The notes under the pieces: model-generated
What the model was told of the DNA's origin: nothing
The model's input: only the letters and a program-made list of their open reading frames with translations
Database searches by the model: none
Part shown: positions 44,111-54,060 of the stretch, piece after piece
Numbering within the stretch: the stretch's first letter is position 1
How the letters are laid out: the number at the start of each line of letters is the position of its first letter
Origin: Shewanella sediminis HAW-EB3
GTDB lineage: Bacteria; Pseudomonadota; Gammaproteobacteria; Enterobacterales; Shewanellaceae
Reading direction: 5' to 3'
DNA length: 64,000 nucleotides
Assembly (NCBI RefSeq): GCF_000018025.1
Contig: NC_009831.1
Coordinates: forward strand, 62,001-126,000
Program-made: the position numbers and the translations under genes

Positions 44111-44218
44111 AAAAAAAGCCCCAGCAATAAATTGCTGGGGCGCCATAATTTGGCTGTTCACTATAACAGTGATATAAAAAGGTCTGAAAGATAGAACATC
44201 TTAACCTCTGTACCCTAC
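44111..44218 (-). ncRNA. spf: Spot 42 regulatory RNA
   Basis: The minus-strand sequence begins GTAGGGTACAGAGGTTAAGA and continues TGTTCTATCTTTCAGACC, nearly identical to the 5' end of E. coli Spot 42. It ends GCCCCAGCAA-loop-TTGCTGGGGC plus seven T, the Spot 42 terminator. The length of 108 nt compares with 109 in E. coli. It lies between polA and engB exactly as in enterics. Spot 42 is an Hfq-dependent RNA that represses genes of secondary carbon use by base pairing. The 5' single-stranded segments (the pairing regions) are the best-conserved part here, and the middle differs. Confidence 0.95.
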
Positions 44219-44223
44219 GCAGA

Positions 44224-44298
44224 GAATATTACCTCATTGGTCTGAATATGAAAAACTGTTTCTTGAAAAAGACTGCAATTATGTGACGTCGATCTAAC
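44224..44298 (-). promoter_or_regulatory. Promoter of spf with a possible CRP half-site
   Basis: On the minus strand TTTTCA, 17 bases, TAATAT, then about 7 bases to the inferred +1 at 44218 makes a good sigma-70 promoter. Further up, TGTGACGTCGATCTAA (44282-44297, plus-strand reading) keeps one TGTGA arm of a CRP site. E. coli spf is repressed by CRP-cAMP; whether this site works is unproven. Confidence 0.6.
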
Positions 44299-44553
44299 GT
44301 TCTTGTTTAAAATTGAGCGATTTATGATCTAAAAATGTCGTTTTTTTGTTTGATAATGAATCGGTTAACCACATTTGAATAAAATTCAGTCCAAAATTGA
44401 TCTTTTTGCCACATTTAGAGTTTTTGCTCAGTGCCCTGAGGGCTATTTGCCGTTTTTGCATCTCGATATCGATCTAGGTAGGTATATGTCAGTCAGAAAT
44501 AGGATGAGCATACCGCCGATATCAAAAATGAAGGTGTGGTTCATAGAGACTGA

Positions 44554-44578
44554 AACGCCCCAAAAGTGTAGGGGCGTT
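44554..44578 (-). terminator. Possible terminator of polA
   Basis: AACGCCCC and GGGGCGTT form an 8-bp stem with a 9-base loop, 33 bases downstream of the polA stop on the minus strand. The T-run is short. Apart from spf, 44299-44553 holds no gene I can support. Confidence 0.6.
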
Positions 44579-44611
44579 AGTGGGAGGGGGGAGTTTTCCT
44601 GGTTCGTTTGG

Positions 44612-47371
44612 CTAGTGAGCCTGCTCCCAGTTGTCACCGAGCCCAGCTTCGGCTAACAGTTCCACATCAAGATCGGCAGCTTCCGCCATCAACTGACATA
44701 CCTTTTCCTGAAGTGCTTCGGCTTTATCACTGTCGACCTCAAATACTAATTCATCGTGCACCTGCATGATAAGGGTGATCTCACCATCAGTTTCATTAGC
44801 AATCCAGTCTGCAACATTAATCATGGCTTTCTTGATGATATCGGCTGCGGTGCCTTGCATCGGAGCGTTAATCGCGGCTCGCTCGGCAGCTTGACGTCGC
44901 ATGGCATTTCTATCTTTAATTGCCGGTAGATATAAACGTCGTCCATAGAGTGTAGAGACGTAACCCAGATCGGCTGCGATTGCCCGTGTCTCTTCCATAT
45001 AGTTAAGTACGCCCGGATAACGCTTAAAGTAGGTATCTATGTATTTTTGGGCTTCACCACGTGGGATATCAAGCTGGCGAGCGAGTCCAAATGCGGACAT
45101 GCCATAGATCAAACCAAAGTTAACCGCCTTGGCGCGGCGTCTCTGCTCGGTTGTGACCTCTGTGAAGTCAACATCGAAGACCTCTGCTGCAGTCGCCTTA
45201 TGAATATCTTTACCTTCTGCAAATGCGGTCAGTAAACCTTTGTCCTGAGAAAGGTGTGCCATGATGCGTAGCTCAATTTGAGAGTAATCGGCAGCAAGTA
45301 CCTTCCTGCCTTCCCGAGCAATAAATGCATGACGGATCCGTCGTCCCTCTTCGGTTCGAATGGGGATGTTTTGCAGGTTTGGCTCACTGGAAGACAGGCG
45401 TCCGGTGGCGGCATTAGCCTGGTGGTAACTGGTATGAACACGGCCGGTCTGCGCATTGACCATCAGCGGTAGTTTATCGGTATAGGTACTCTTTAGTTTT
45501 GCTAAGCTTCTGTGCTGCAGAATAATCTTAGGTAATGGGTAATCTAAGGCTAGCTCAACTAACACCTCTTCTGCGGTCGATGGCGCACCTTTAGGCGTCT
45601 TCTTGATGATCGGGTAGCCCAGTTTTTCAAAGAAGAGCACTTGCAGCTGTTTTGGTGAGCTTAAGTTAAAGGATTCACCGGCGATTTCATAAGCCTTCTG
45701 CTCAAGCTCATCGATGGTTCTGGCCAGCTCTTCGCTCTGTTGACCCAATAGCATGCTGTCGATAAGCACCCCTTGGCGCTCCATATCGGAAAGCACTTGA
45801 ACCAGAGGCAGCTCTATTTCGGTAAATATTGAGGCTAATTCCGGCTCTTTTTGTAATCTTGGCCAGAGGTGTTGGTGCAACCTTAGGGTGATGTCAGCAT
45901 CTTCGGCCGCATAAGGTGCGGCGACCTCTAATGAAATCTGATTGAAGGTAAGCTGTTTTGCCCCTTTCCCCGCGATCTCTTCAAAACTGATATTTTTATG
46001 GCCCAGGTATTTCAGTGCCAAGTCATCCATGTTGTGTTTGGATGCGACCGAGTTGAATACATATGATTCGAGCATAGTATCGAAGGCGATACCCTGCAGC
46101 TTTATGCCGACATTAGCCAGAATACTCATGTCATATTTTAAATTCTGGCCCACTTTTTTAATCTCTGGATTTTCCAGCAATGGTTTCAACTTGGCCAATG
46201 CTTCGGCTTGGTTAAGTTGCTGTGGCGCGTCAAGATAGTCATGGGCTAAGGGCAGATAGGCTGCTTTACCCGCTTCTACAGCAAAAGAGAGACCGACAAG
46301 TTTCGCCTCCATATAGTTGAGGCTGGTAGTTTCGGTGTCGACCGCAAAAAGCTCGGCTTTTGACAGCTTATCGATCCACTCATCAAGCTCGTCATGGGTA
46401 AGAATCGTCGAGTATTCAGTTTTGATATCTTGTTTAGGAAGTTCATCTTCTTCCGTTGACGTTTGAGTCGATGCACTTGAGCCGCTCCTGTTATCAAGCA
46501 CTTCTGCCAACCAACGCTTGAACTCCATCTCGCCATAGCATTTTATCAATTCATCTTTGTCAGCCGGAGCTATGGTGAGATCTTTCCAGTCCTGCTCAAG
46601 TTCGACATCGAGTTTAATGGTTGCGAGCTCGTAGGATAGCTTCAACATATCACCATGCTCGGCTAATTTAGCGGGCATGGTCTTAGAGCCTCTGAAACCG
46701 AGCTCAGGCATTTTTTCTGGTGCAGCAAGAATTTTATCTATGCTTCCTGCGCCGGTTAACATGGCAAGGGCCGTTTTTTCTCCGACACCAGGCAGGCCGG
46801 GAATGTTGTCAGCCTTGTCCCCCTGAAGTGCTAACAGATCGATGATTAATTCAGGACCGACGCCAAATTTCTCGGTAACCTCAGAGGGTCCCATTATGGT
46901 GTTAGTCATAGTATTGATAAGCGTGACATTCTCATCGACCAGCTGAGCCATGTCTTTATCACCCGTACTAATAAGGACGGCTCGACCTTCCTTACTGGCT
47001 TGAGTAGAGATGGTACCGATAACATCATCGGCTTCGACGCCGGGAATGCAAACCAGAGGTAAGCCCAGAGCACGTATTATTCTGTGCAGTGGCTCTATTT
47101 GAGAACGCAGATCATCCGGCATCGCTGGTCTATGCGCTTTGTACTCTTCATACATATCGTTACGAAAGGTTTTTCCTTTCGCATCGAATACAACGGCCAT
47201 CTGGCTGGGCTTATATTGATTAAGCAGGCTACGAAGCATATTAATTACGCCATAGACAGCCCCGGTTGCTTCACCTTTAGAGTTTGTTAGATGTGGTGGC
47301 GCATAATAAGCTCGATATAGGTAGGAGGAACCATCCACAAGAACTAAAGGGTTTTCAGCAATTTTTGGCAT
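44612..47371 (-). CDS. polA: DNA polymerase I
   Basis: This repair and Okazaki-fragment polymerase has all three domains. ATG 47371 gives 919 aa and the classical start [31 protein letters not shown] 14-residue upstream extension is rejected. Residues 1-300 form the 5'-nuclease ([21 protein letters not shown]). At 320-510 lies the 3'-5' exonuclease, with acidic residues intact ([25 protein letters not shown]). The C-terminal part is the polymerase ([50 protein letters not shown]). The ribosome site is weak. Confidence 0.97.
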   Translation of the reverse strand: MPKIAENPLVLVDGSSYLYRAYYAPPHLTNSKGEATGAVYGVINMLRSLLNQYKPSQMAVVFDAKGKTFRNDMYEEYKAHRPAMPDDLRSQIEPLHRIIRALGLPLVCIPGVEADDVIGTISTQASKEGRAVLISTGDKDMAQLVDENVTLINTMTNTIMGPSEVTEKFGVGPELIIDLLALQGDKADNIPGLPGVGEKTALAMLTGAGSIDKILAAPEKMPELGFRGSKTMPAKLAEHGDMLKLSYELATIKLDVELEQDWKDLTIAPADKDELIKCYGEMEFKRWLAEVLDNRSGSSASTQTSTEEDELPKQDIKTEYSTILTHDELDEWIDKLSKAELFAVDTETTSLNYMEAKLVGLSFAVEAGKAAYLPLAHDYLDAPQQLNQAEALAKLKPLLENPEIKKVGQNLKYDMSILANVGIKLQGIAFDTMLESYVFNSVASKHNMDDLALKYLGHKNISFEEIAGKGAKQLTFNQISLEVAAPYAAEDADITLRLHQHLWPRLQKEPELASIFTEIELPLVQVLSDMERQGVLIDSMLLGQQSEELARTIDELEQKAYEIAGESFNLSSPKQLQVLFFEKLGYPIIKKTPKGAPSTAEEVLVELALDYPLPKIILQHRSLAKLKSTYTDKLPLMVNAQTGRVHTSYHQANAATGRLSSSEPNLQNIPIRTEEGRRIRHAFIAREGRKVLAADYSQIELRIMAHLSQDKGLLTAFAEGKDIHKATAAEVFDVDFTEVTTEQRRRAKAVNFGLIYGMSAFGLARQLDIPRGEAQKYIDTYFKRYPGVLNYMEETRAIAADLGYVSTLYGRRLYLPAIKDRNAMRRQAAERAAINAPMQGTAADIIKKAMINVADWIANETDGEITLIMQVHDELVFEVDSDKAEALQEKVCQLMAEAADLDVELLAEAGLGDNWEQAH

Positions 47372-47457
47372 AATGAGTATTCGGTTTTTGATTTTCGATG
47401 ATGCCGCTAGCATGCCACATATGGGCGTTTTCAGCCATTGTAAATTATTCTACAGCC

Positions 47458-47466
47458 TGTGGATAA
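47458..47466 (-). promoter_or_regulatory. Perfect DnaA box upstream of polA
   Basis: TTATCCACA (plus strand TGTGGATAA) matches the high-affinity DnaA box, 87 bases upstream of the polA start codon. It is single, so it is not an origin. It could let DnaA modulate polA. The remainder of 47372-47760 holds no convincing gene; a 63-codon frame at 47459 has no support. Confidence 0.5.
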
Positions 47467-47760
47467 CTCTGTGAGTGAAAAATTGCTTGTGGTATGTACA
47501 ACCAGATATGAGCAGAAAAGGGTCTCTACTAAGTCTTTGATTTGCGGGTTGAAATCAAAAAAGTGTGAAGTGGGTATAAGTTTCTTGAAAATGATCTCAA
47601 TTTGTGGACTTAATTTTTCCGTTCTCTTTTTCGATTCTGTGCTTGGTTAAATATTCGGCGCTTGATAAAGTCGAGGAACTAACTTAGCACGAAAAATAAT
47701 CGGATCAAGTTATTTGTTGTGGTCTTGTTAAAATAAAAAAGTATATGGAGAGCGTTTTTA

Positions 47761-48414
47761 ATGAAAAAAATAGCAGTCTTATTGAGTGGTGCAGGTGTAT
47801 TCGATGGTTCAGAGATCCATGAGGCTGTGTTAACTATGCTGGCACTCACTAAACTCGGTGCTAGTTATCAATGTTTTGCTCCTGACATTGAGCAGATGCA
47901 TGTCGTCAATCATCTGACCGGAGAAGTTTCTGCTGAAGAGAGTCGAAATGTTCTGGTGGAGTCGGCAAGGATTGCGAGGGGCGAGATCATGGCTACCGAT
48001 CGACTCGATATAGAAGCATTCGATGCACTGGTTATCCCCGGTGGTTTTGGTGCGGCAAAGAATCTGTGCAACTTTGCAACTAATGGCAGTGACTGTGAGA
48101 TCTCTCTCGAGGTTTCCGATTTTATCTCCGAATTTGCCGATGCGAAAAAGCCTGTCGGCTTTATCTGTATCGCCCCAATCATGATCCCACTGCTTTATGG
48201 AGAAGGAGTGACGGGGACGATTGGCAACGATGTTGATACGGCTCAGGCATTTAACCTGATGGGAGGCCATCATCAAGAAGCCGTTGTACAAGACATTATC
48301 GTGGACGAAGCCAATAAGGTTGTGAGTACTCCCGCGTATATGTTGGCCGGAAATATTGCCGAAGCTAATGAAGGTATCGAGAAGCTGGTAAAGAAAGTAC
48401 TGGAGATGGTTTAG
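47761..48414 (+). CDS. elbB: ElbB/ES1 family DJ-1-like glyoxalase
   Basis: This 217-aa class I glutamine-amidotransferase-like (DJ-1/PfpI superfamily) protein matches E. coli ElbB along its length. It has MKKIAVLLSGAGVFDGSEIHEAVLTMLAL, the DALVIPGGFGAAKNLCNFA nucleophile-elbow region, and IGNDVDTAQAFNLMGGHHQEAVVQDIIVDEANKVVSTPAYMLAGNIAEANEGIEKLV. GGAGAG precedes the start. ElbB has been linked to isoprenoid synthesis and to weak glyoxalase activity; its physiological role is unsettled. Confidence 0.9.
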   Translation: MKKIAVLLSGAGVFDGSEIHEAVLTMLALTKLGASYQCFAPDIEQMHVVNHLTGEVSAEESRNVLVESARIARGEIMATDRLDIEAFDALVIPGGFGAAKNLCNFATNGSDCEISLEVSDFISEFADAKKPVGFICIAPIMIPLLYGEGVTGTIGNDVDTAQAFNLMGGHHQEAVVQDIIVDEANKVVSTPAYMLAGNIAEANEGIEKLVKKVLEMV

Positions 48415-48436
48415 AAAAAGGTAAAAATAGGACTGG

Positions 48437-48471
48437 CTAGAGCGCTTCGCTTCGAGGAGCCTGCGCTCTAG
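48437..48471. repeat. Inverted repeat after elbB
   Basis: CTAGAGCGC/GCGCTCTAG is a 9-bp perfect stem with a 17-base loop, 23 bases after elbB and before the convergent small gene at 48492. It may stop transcription from both sides. No T-run is present. Confidence 0.5.
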
Positions 48472-48491
48472 GTGGTAGCCACAATAATACA

Positions 48492-48689
48492 TTAGATTGC
48501 ATTTGCCATTTTCATTAGAAATAGTGCAAAGCCACCAAATAGCACTATGAAGATGATGAGCATGATAATGAGTGTTTTAGAGTTTCCAGCCGATTCGGCA
48601 AAACCAAATTCGGTTGGAAAAAGTTGAGAGAGTAAGCTTGGCTCTTGAGCCTGTTTATTCTCAGGCCGTTTACTCGATTCTTTATCCAT
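48492..48689 (-). CDS. Small single-pass membrane protein, unknown
   Basis: This 65-aa protein has a polar N-terminus (MDKESSKRPENKQAQEPSLL), an amphipathic segment (LLSQLFPTEFGFAESAGNSK) and one strongly hydrophobic helix (TLIIMLIIFIVLFGGFALFLM) ending KMANAI. The layout recalls short DUF2970-type proteins but I cannot assign it. A reasonable purine-rich ribosome site precedes the ATG (GATAGAGGTAATT). It stands alone upstream of elbB's convergent end. Confidence 0.55.
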   Translation of the reverse strand: MDKESSKRPENKQAQEPSLLSQLFPTEFGFAESAGNSKTLIIMLIIFIVLFGGFALFLMKMANAI

Positions 48690-48816
48690 AATTACCTCTA
48701 TCCTTGAGTGGTTGTTGGATACTAATGTTGTTTATTAAATCAAACCTACAAGAGGGAGTGCCAGCTTCCTCTATTGCTCACGAGCCCGGAGGCATTTTCA
48801 GCCGTATTTGTAGCAG

Positions 48817-48850
48817 CCTAGGTTCTAGGCTCTAAAACCTCGAACCTAGG
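48817..48850 (-). repeat. Inverted repeat spanning the glpG stop codon
   Basis: CCTAGGTTC and GAACCTAGG (9-bp perfect stem, 16-base loop) overlap the glpG stop at 48846-48848. The second arm is therefore part of the coding end. It may act as a transcript-end hairpin. Confidence 0.5.
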
Positions 48851-49682
48851 TTCTTCTTTTGCTATCAATCAATCCCTGTAACAGACCTACCACAAGACCA
48901 CCGGTATGTGCGCCATTGGCGATGGAGAGCCCGAATAGGTCGGTGAATCCGAAGACTAACCATAGCATTAAAAACCCCATTAATGCCGGTGGGAGTCCAA
49001 TTCCTTTCTCTGGCCTCTTCACTCCCATGATCCAGGTGTAACCCACGACCCCATAGACAACGCCGGAGAGGCCACCGAAATGTGGCCCGCCAATAAAATA
49101 TTGCAGAATATTGGGTAGGGTTCCCGCTACTAAAAGCAGAGTAAGCAGAGGGGATATACCGATTTTATTCTCAATTTTCCCACCTAAATACCACCACCAG
49201 AGCAGATTGAAAATGATGTGCAGGGCAGAAAAGTGTAACAGCGATGGGGTGAATACTCTCCAAAAGTCGGTGAGTTCGGTGCCGGGTACGGCATTAAAGA
49301 AGGAGAGGTATTCATAAATCGGGTTGGCAAAGCCGAGGTTGAATCCGGCAAAAATCAAAATACAGACGCCAAAAATCGATAGTGTCAGCGGCCCGGCTCC
49401 TGTAATAAACTGGGTCAGCAACTGAAGTGTCGGGGCGCCATAGTCAAATTTTGCGTTGGTATCACCGTTATCCCAGGAAGCCTGAAGGTACTTCTCATCG
49501 TAGGGGTTTTGAATAAAGCGCTGGAACTCAATTCCGGCCCGTACGCTATCTTGATCATGAATAACGATTAAGCTCACACCTTGTTCTGCAGCGATCACTT
49601 TGCAATCGATATTTTGACCTTTAAGGTAATCGACGAGTGCCTGAGCTGCGCGCTCATTGGGTAATCTGCCTATCTCTATCAT
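48846..49682 (-). CDS. glpG: Rhomboid intramembrane serine protease GlpG
   Basis: This integral membrane protease has 278 aa. A cytoplasmic N-terminal domain (about 1-75) is followed by six membrane helices. Rhomboid motifs are visible: HIIFNLLWWWYLGGKIENKIG (loop 1 WR-like region and His), the catalytic GLSGVVYGVVGY (Ser) and GAHTGGLVVGLLQG (His of the dyad). It lies downstream of glpE, as in the E. coli glpEG pair, but without glpR. Confidence 0.94.
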   Translation of the reverse strand: MIEIGRLPNERAAQALVDYLKGQNIDCKVIAAEQGVSLIVIHDQDSVRAGIEFQRFIQNPYDEKYLQASWDNGDTNAKFDYGAPTLQLLTQFITGAGPLTLSIFGVCILIFAGFNLGFANPIYEYLSFFNAVPGTELTDFWRVFTPSLLHFSALHIIFNLLWWWYLGGKIENKIGISPLLTLLLVAGTLPNILQYFIGGPHFGGLSGVVYGVVGYTWIMGVKRPEKGIGLPPALMGFLMLWLVFGFTDLFGLSIANGAHTGGLVVGLLQGLIDSKRRT

Positions 49683-49746
49683 CGAGTGTCCTTATCAGAA
49701 TGTCGCTTAATCCTGCATTTCGAGGTCGTTTGGGTATAAGACATGG

Positions 49747-50055
49747 TTATGTGTGTGCTTCTCGCCAAGCCTGGTAACCACCATCCAGACTATATACGTG
49801 GTCAAAACCCTGTTCGACCAGGTATTGTGCGGCGCTTTGGCTACTGATCCCATGATAACAGATGACGATGAGGGGGAGATCCATATCGGCTTCTGCTATG
49901 AAATTTGCTAAATTTTCATTAGAAAGATTGATAGCACCCTCTACATGACCTGACTCGAAGCTGGCTGCATCGCGAATATCGGCTATCTGGATATCTGGGT
50001 TACTCTCTGAGAGTTGGATCAATTGATTGACACTAAAATGCTGGAAGCTGGACAT
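49747..50055 (-). CDS. glpE: Thiosulfate sulfurtransferase GlpE
   Basis: This single-domain rhodanese has 102 aa. The catalytic loop is CYHGISSQSAAQYL, with the persulfide-forming Cys, and the end FDHVYSLDGGYQAWREAH is typical of GlpE. The N-terminal part carries IQIADIRDAASFESGHVEGAINLSNENL. It transfers sulfane sulfur from thiosulfate to cyanide or thioredoxin-like acceptors in vitro. It lies 64 bp upstream of glpG. Confidence 0.94.
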   Translation of the reverse strand: MSSFQHFSVNQLIQLSESNPDIQIADIRDAASFESGHVEGAINLSNENLANFIAEADMDLPLIVICYHGISSQSAAQYLVEQGFDHVYSLDGGYQAWREAHT

Positions 50056-50131
50056 AATGCGGTTCTTTTAAGGAGGAGTCGTTGGTTTAAGTGTGTAATA
50101 CGGGGCCGTATTAGTACAGCCCCATGCCGGA

Positions 50132-51157
50132 TTAATCCCAGTTAAGAATAACCTTACCTGATTGACCCGAACGCATAGCGTCGAAGCCTTGCTGGAAGTC
50201 ATCAATCTTGAAATGGTGAGTGATAATTGGAGAGATATCTAATCCGGATTGGATCAGGCTCGCCATCTTATACCAAGTTTCAAACATCTCACGACCGTAG
50301 ATACCCTTCAGGATTAATCCTTTAAAGATAACTTTACTCCAGTCGATCGCCATCTCTCCACCAGGAATACCCAGCATGGCAATTTTGCCACCGTGGTTCA
50401 TGGTATCCAGCATGGAGTGGAATGCACTCGGTACTCCCGACATCTCGAGGCCCACATCGAAACCTTCGGTCATGCCAAGTTCTTCCATAACCCCTTCGAG
50501 ACTTTCCTTAGCAACATTGACTGCACGTGTCGCCCCCATCTTATTGGCTAATTCGAGGCGGTATTCATTGACGTCCGTGATCACCACGTGGCGAGCGCCA
50601 ACATGACGACAAACGGCGGCAGCCATGATCCCGATAGGACCTGCACCTGTGATTAACACATCCTCCCCGACCAAATCGAAAGAGAGTGCCGTATGCACTG
50701 CATTACCAAATGGATCGAAGATAGAGGCGAGATCATCTGAGATATCATCAGGAATTTTAAAGGCATTGAATGCCGGAATAACTAAATATTCTGCAAAAGC
50801 CCCATCACGGTTGACGCCGACTCCGGAAGTATTGCGACAAAGATGAGTTCGTCCGCCTCGACAGTTACGGCAATGACCACAGGTAATATGACCTTCACCG
50901 GAAACGCGGTCTCCGACATCGAAACCACGTACTTCAATGCCCATATCGATGACTTCACCAACATATTCATGCCCAACCACCATAGGTACCGGAATGGTTT
51001 TTTGTGACCACTCATCCCAGTTATAGATATGGATATCGGTACCACAGATAGCCGTTTTTCTGATCTTTATTAACAGGTCGTTATGGCCCATCTCCGGCTT
51101 GGGAGCATCGACCATCCAGATACCCTCTTCTGGCTTTAACTTACTCAGTGCTTTCAT
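50132..51157 (-). CDS. tdh: L-threonine 3-dehydrogenase
   Basis: This zinc-dependent medium-chain dehydrogenase oxidises threonine to 2-amino-3-ketobutyrate with NAD. It has 341 aa. Catalytic zinc ligands are AICGTDIH and GHEYVGEV. The structural zinc loop is [15 protein letters not shown]. The NAD site is [31 protein letters not shown]. With kbl just upstream (36-bp gap) it forms the two-step threonine-to-glycine pathway. Confidence 0.97.
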   Translation of the reverse strand: MKALSKLKPEEGIWMVDAPKPEMGHNDLLIKIRKTAICGTDIHIYNWDEWSQKTIPVPMVVGHEYVGEVIDMGIEVRGFDVGDRVSGEGHITCGHCRNCRGGRTHLCRNTSGVGVNRDGAFAEYLVIPAFNAFKIPDDISDDLASIFDPFGNAVHTALSFDLVGEDVLITGAGPIGIMAAAVCRHVGARHVVITDVNEYRLELANKMGATRAVNVAKESLEGVMEELGMTEGFDVGLEMSGVPSAFHSMLDTMNHGGKIAMLGIPGGEMAIDWSKVIFKGLILKGIYGREMFETWYKMASLIQSGLDISPIITHHFKIDDFQQGFDAMRSGQSGKVILNWD

Positions 51158-51193
51158 TTGATAACCTTAACTGGCTTCATCTCGATATCCTAT

Positions 51194-52387
51194 TTAAATG
51201 ATACCCATCTCTTTGGCTATACGAGTAAACGCCTCGATAGCTCTGTCTATCTGTGCTTTAGTGTGAGCCGCAGACATCTGAGTGCGGATACGCGCTTGTC
51301 CCTTAGGTACAACCGGGAATGAGAAACCGACGACATAGATATTTTCTTCGAGTAGTCGGTTTGCGAAGTCACCAGCTAGTTTAGCATCGCCAATCATTAC
51401 CGGGATAATTGCATGATCTGCACCACCTAAAGTAAAGCCTGCTTCGGTCATTTTTTCACGGAAGTAACGACTATTTTCCCAAACGGCTTCACGTAGTGCC
51501 TGTCCTGACTTGAGCATTTCGAGTACATGAATCGATGCCGTGACAATAGAAGGAGCTAAAGAATTAGAGAATAGGTATGGACGAGAGCGTTGACGTAACC
51601 AATCAACCACCTCTTTTTTAGCCGATGTAAATCCACCCGATGCACCGCCTAAGGCCTTACCTAAGGTACCGGTGATAATATCGACGCGATCCATCACTTC
51701 GCAATATTCATGTGTGCCACGACCATTGGCTCCAATGAAACCTACCGCATGAGAGTCATCGACCATAACGAGCGCACCGTATTTATCGGCGAGATCACAG
51801 ACACCCTTCAGGTTGGCTATAACGCCATCCATCGAGAATACCCCATCGGTAGCAATCATGATGTTACGGGCACCGGCTTCTTTTGCGGCCTTAAGTTGAG
51901 CTTCTAGATCGGCCATATCGTTGTTGGCGTAACGGAAGCGCTTAGCCTTACAGAGGCGTACTCCGTCAATAATTGAAGCATGATTAAGGGCATCTGAGAT
52001 GATGGCGTCTTCGGCACTTAGTAGTGTTTCAAAAAGACCCGCATTCGCATCGAAGCATGAAGAGTAAAGAATCGTGTCTTCCATGCCTAAAAATTCACTC
52101 AGGCTAGATTCGAGTTGCTTATGAATATCTTGGGTACCACAAATAAAACGAACTGAAGCCATACCAAAACCATGGTCATTCAAACCGGCTTGAGCCGCTT
52201 TTATCAGCTCTGGGTGGTTGGCAAGACCAAGGTAGTTATTGGCACAGAAGTTCATCACTTCGGTTCCATTGACCCTAATTTCGGTTTGCTGAGGAGAGAC
52301 GATTACGCGCTCACTCTTGTATAAGCCTTCGGCTTTAACGTCAGCGAGCTGTTGATTGATCTGGTTGTAGAATGAGGTCGTTGTCAC
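51194..52387 (-). CDS. kbl: Glycine C-acetyltransferase (2-amino-3-ketobutyrate CoA ligase)
   Basis: This PLP enzyme of the alpha-oxoamine synthase family cleaves aminoketobutyrate with CoA to glycine and acetyl-CoA. It has 397 aa. The PLP-lysine motif is [18 protein letters not shown], and [22 protein letters not shown] and [16 protein letters not shown] are typical. The start is GTG at 52387 with AAGGAGA 6 bases upstream; no ATG is available near the conserved N-terminus. Confidence 0.97.
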   Translation of the reverse strand: MTTTSFYNQINQQLADVKAEGLYKSERVIVSPQQTEIRVNGTEVMNFCANNYLGLANHPELIKAAQAGLNDHGFGMASVRFICGTQDIHKQLESSLSEFLGMEDTILYSSCFDANAGLFETLLSAEDAIISDALNHASIIDGVRLCKAKRFRYANNDMADLEAQLKAAKEAGARNIMIATDGVFSMDGVIANLKGVCDLADKYGALVMVDDSHAVGFIGANGRGTHEYCEVMDRVDIITGTLGKALGGASGGFTSAKKEVVDWLRQRSRPYLFSNSLAPSIVTASIHVLEMLKSGQALREAVWENSRYFREKMTEAGFTLGGADHAIIPVMIGDAKLAGDFANRLLEENIYVVGFSFPVVPKGQARIRTQMSAAHTKAQIDRAIEAFTRIAKEMGII

Positions 52388-52635
52388 CTTAATTCTCCTT
52401 CGTTAGCATTATTTTGAGTATGGGAGTGGCGGCATTTTAACCTTAAAATCGTTAGCCCTACAGCCTTTTTTTCATCGGTGGCAGCAAGATTAATTAGTTT
52501 AGGGGATGCCGGGCATTCACATGAATAAAACTAATCGTTAACACGACATAAAAAGGACTGGTGAGTGTCATTCATATCTGTCTTTTTAGAGAGGCTTATA
52601 GAAAGGAATTAATCTTAATGAGCTGGAAGTTGTCT

Positions 52636-52668
52636 AATCAAAAATAGAGCGCCGGTGATGACACCGGC
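52636..52668 (-). terminator. Terminator of the first tetR gene, displaced by MITE copy 2
   Basis: GCCGGTG-TCAT-CACCGGC is a 7-bp perfect stem followed on the minus strand by GCTCTATTTTTG. It now lies about 375 bp from the tetR stop, with the MITE in between, so it was probably adjacent before insertion. From 52388 to 52635 I see no gene. Confidence 0.6.
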
Positions 52669-52674
52669 GATTAA

Positions 52675-53038
52675 TACCAATCAGTATAAAGATGTGCTCG
52701 CTCAGCGAGAATTTAGCGCTTCAGAGGCAAGGTCATTAATTGCTCCTGCATAAATGACATTTGCAACATCTGACCTCCACGGATGGAGGAAATGTTTTAA
52801 GTATGTAGGGAACATACAAGACCATGTTGCTCGCAACGAGTGAAGAGCATAGTTGTTCTACGTTCAAGCTCGTTAACACAGCATCGGATGCGCTAAAACT
52901 CGCCTGCTTGGCGTGTTTTTGGCTGCCTACTTCTGCGTTGAATGGCCTCACAAGGGAACAACCATTCCATCATCCATTCGCCTTGAATTAGTTGCCAAAA
53001 AATACGCTGAGTAGATCACTTTCTTATACTGATTGGTA
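52675..53038. mobile_element. MITE, 364 bp, copy 2 with a 101-bp internal module
   Basis: This has the same terminal inverted repeats as the copy at 7398-7660 (TACCAATCAG...CTGATTGGTA) and near-identical outer sequence in the same orientation. It is flanked by TAA/TAA. It carries an extra 101 bp (52733-52833) between GGCAAGG and CAACGAG. The module contains two hairpins, CCTCC-ACGGAT-GGAGG and GTATGT-AGGGA-ACATAC. It ends 2-5 bases from the stop codon of the neighbouring tetR gene. Confidence 0.85.
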
Positions 53039-53043
53039 TAATG

Positions 53044-53700
53044 TCAGACGCTCTGTGCGGTTGGCGATGCGGCCAGTCTACGGTAATGTTGCTCGAGCCG
53101 AACAAAGGTTGCCCGTGAATCGGGAGTCGAATAGGCTTTCGCAATCATTAATAACCTAAGCAGGCCTTCATAGAGTGATGTCTTGGTGATACGGGTATCG
53201 ATAGAGTGGATCTGTTTGTAGCCAATCCAGAAGCTGACAATCATCTTCATCGTTTCGGTAAGAGGGATGATCTCATCCTGTTCTATCGAGAGGACTCCAT
53301 CCTGATTCAGCTTGATCAAGATCTGGCTGCTACGGGTAAGCACCTGTTTCTGAGCGGCTAGATAGAGTTTTTTAAGTTCCTCATCACGGCTTAGAATGTC
53401 GGACAGATTCGCGTACATGAAACGAAACTCCCACATCGCATAGAACATAGCATCAAAGTAATTGATGAGGAGCTCAATGCTGATAGGCTCACCCTCGTAG
53501 GGCTGGAATCCTGACTCGAGGTGATCATGGTACAGGGCAAAAATGGAACGAATAATGTCCTCTTTATTACGGAAGTGGTAATAGAGGTTACCCGGGCTGA
53601 TCCCCAGGTGCGCTGCGATATGATTGGTAGTGATATTCCTTTCACCGTGTTCGTTAAACAGCTCCAAGCTGGTATAGATAATTTTATCGCGGGTTTTCAT
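53044..53700 (-). CDS. TetR family transcriptional regulator (copy A)
   Basis: ATG 53700 (218 aa) is chosen because MKTRDKIIYTSLELF matches the start of the paralogue and has GGGA upstream; the frame extends to 53817 without TetR character. The N-terminal HTH is FNEHGERNITTNHIAAHLGISPGNLYYHFRNKEDIIRSIF, a clear TetR domain. The C-terminal ligand/dimer region has LINYFDAMFYAMWEFRFMYANLSDILSRDEELKKLY and a Trp/Tyr-rich WIGYKQIHSIDTRITKTSLYEGLLRLLMI. It is a close paralogue of the next gene. The ligand and targets are unknown. Confidence 0.88.
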   Translation of the reverse strand: MKTRDKIIYTSLELFNEHGERNITTNHIAAHLGISPGNLYYHFRNKEDIIRSIFALYHDHLESGFQPYEGEPISIELLINYFDAMFYAMWEFRFMYANLSDILSRDEELKKLYLAAQKQVLTRSSQILIKLNQDGVLSIEQDEIIPLTETMKMIVSFWIGYKQIHSIDTRITKTSLYEGLLRLLMIAKAYSTPDSRATFVRLEQHYRRLAASPTAQSV

Positions 53701-54060
53701 TTGCGTCCCAATTGGATTCATTATTGATGAATTAAGCTCATCTTTAATCGACGGTTTGTCCGACCAATTACCATTTTTGTCATAGTATTTGTCAAATAAT
53801 AGTAAACATACTAGCACTGACAGAATTAATCAGGCAAAGCTCAATTATAAAATGATTGAGTATGCCGCGAAGTGATACTCATCTCATTAAGTATTTTGGC
53901 AACTCTGACCACTTAGTTATATAGGAGATAGGGTAGTTAAGTCGTTAACCTCTATCCATCTCAGAATGGTCCTGAGGTGGAACCGCAGAGACAGCCGTTA
54001 AATAGGTTAGTATTTAACGAACCGGGACTCATGGTAAATCTAATGGAGGGAAACGAAGGC

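Noticed and set aside
44375..44656. 93-codon plus-strand frame between spf and polA
   Set aside because: It runs into the polA terminator and coding end and lacks a ribosome site and family features.
47830..48492. 220-codon antisense frame over elbB
   Set aside because: elbB matches its family along its whole length; the antisense frame is Cys/His-rich and without a signature.
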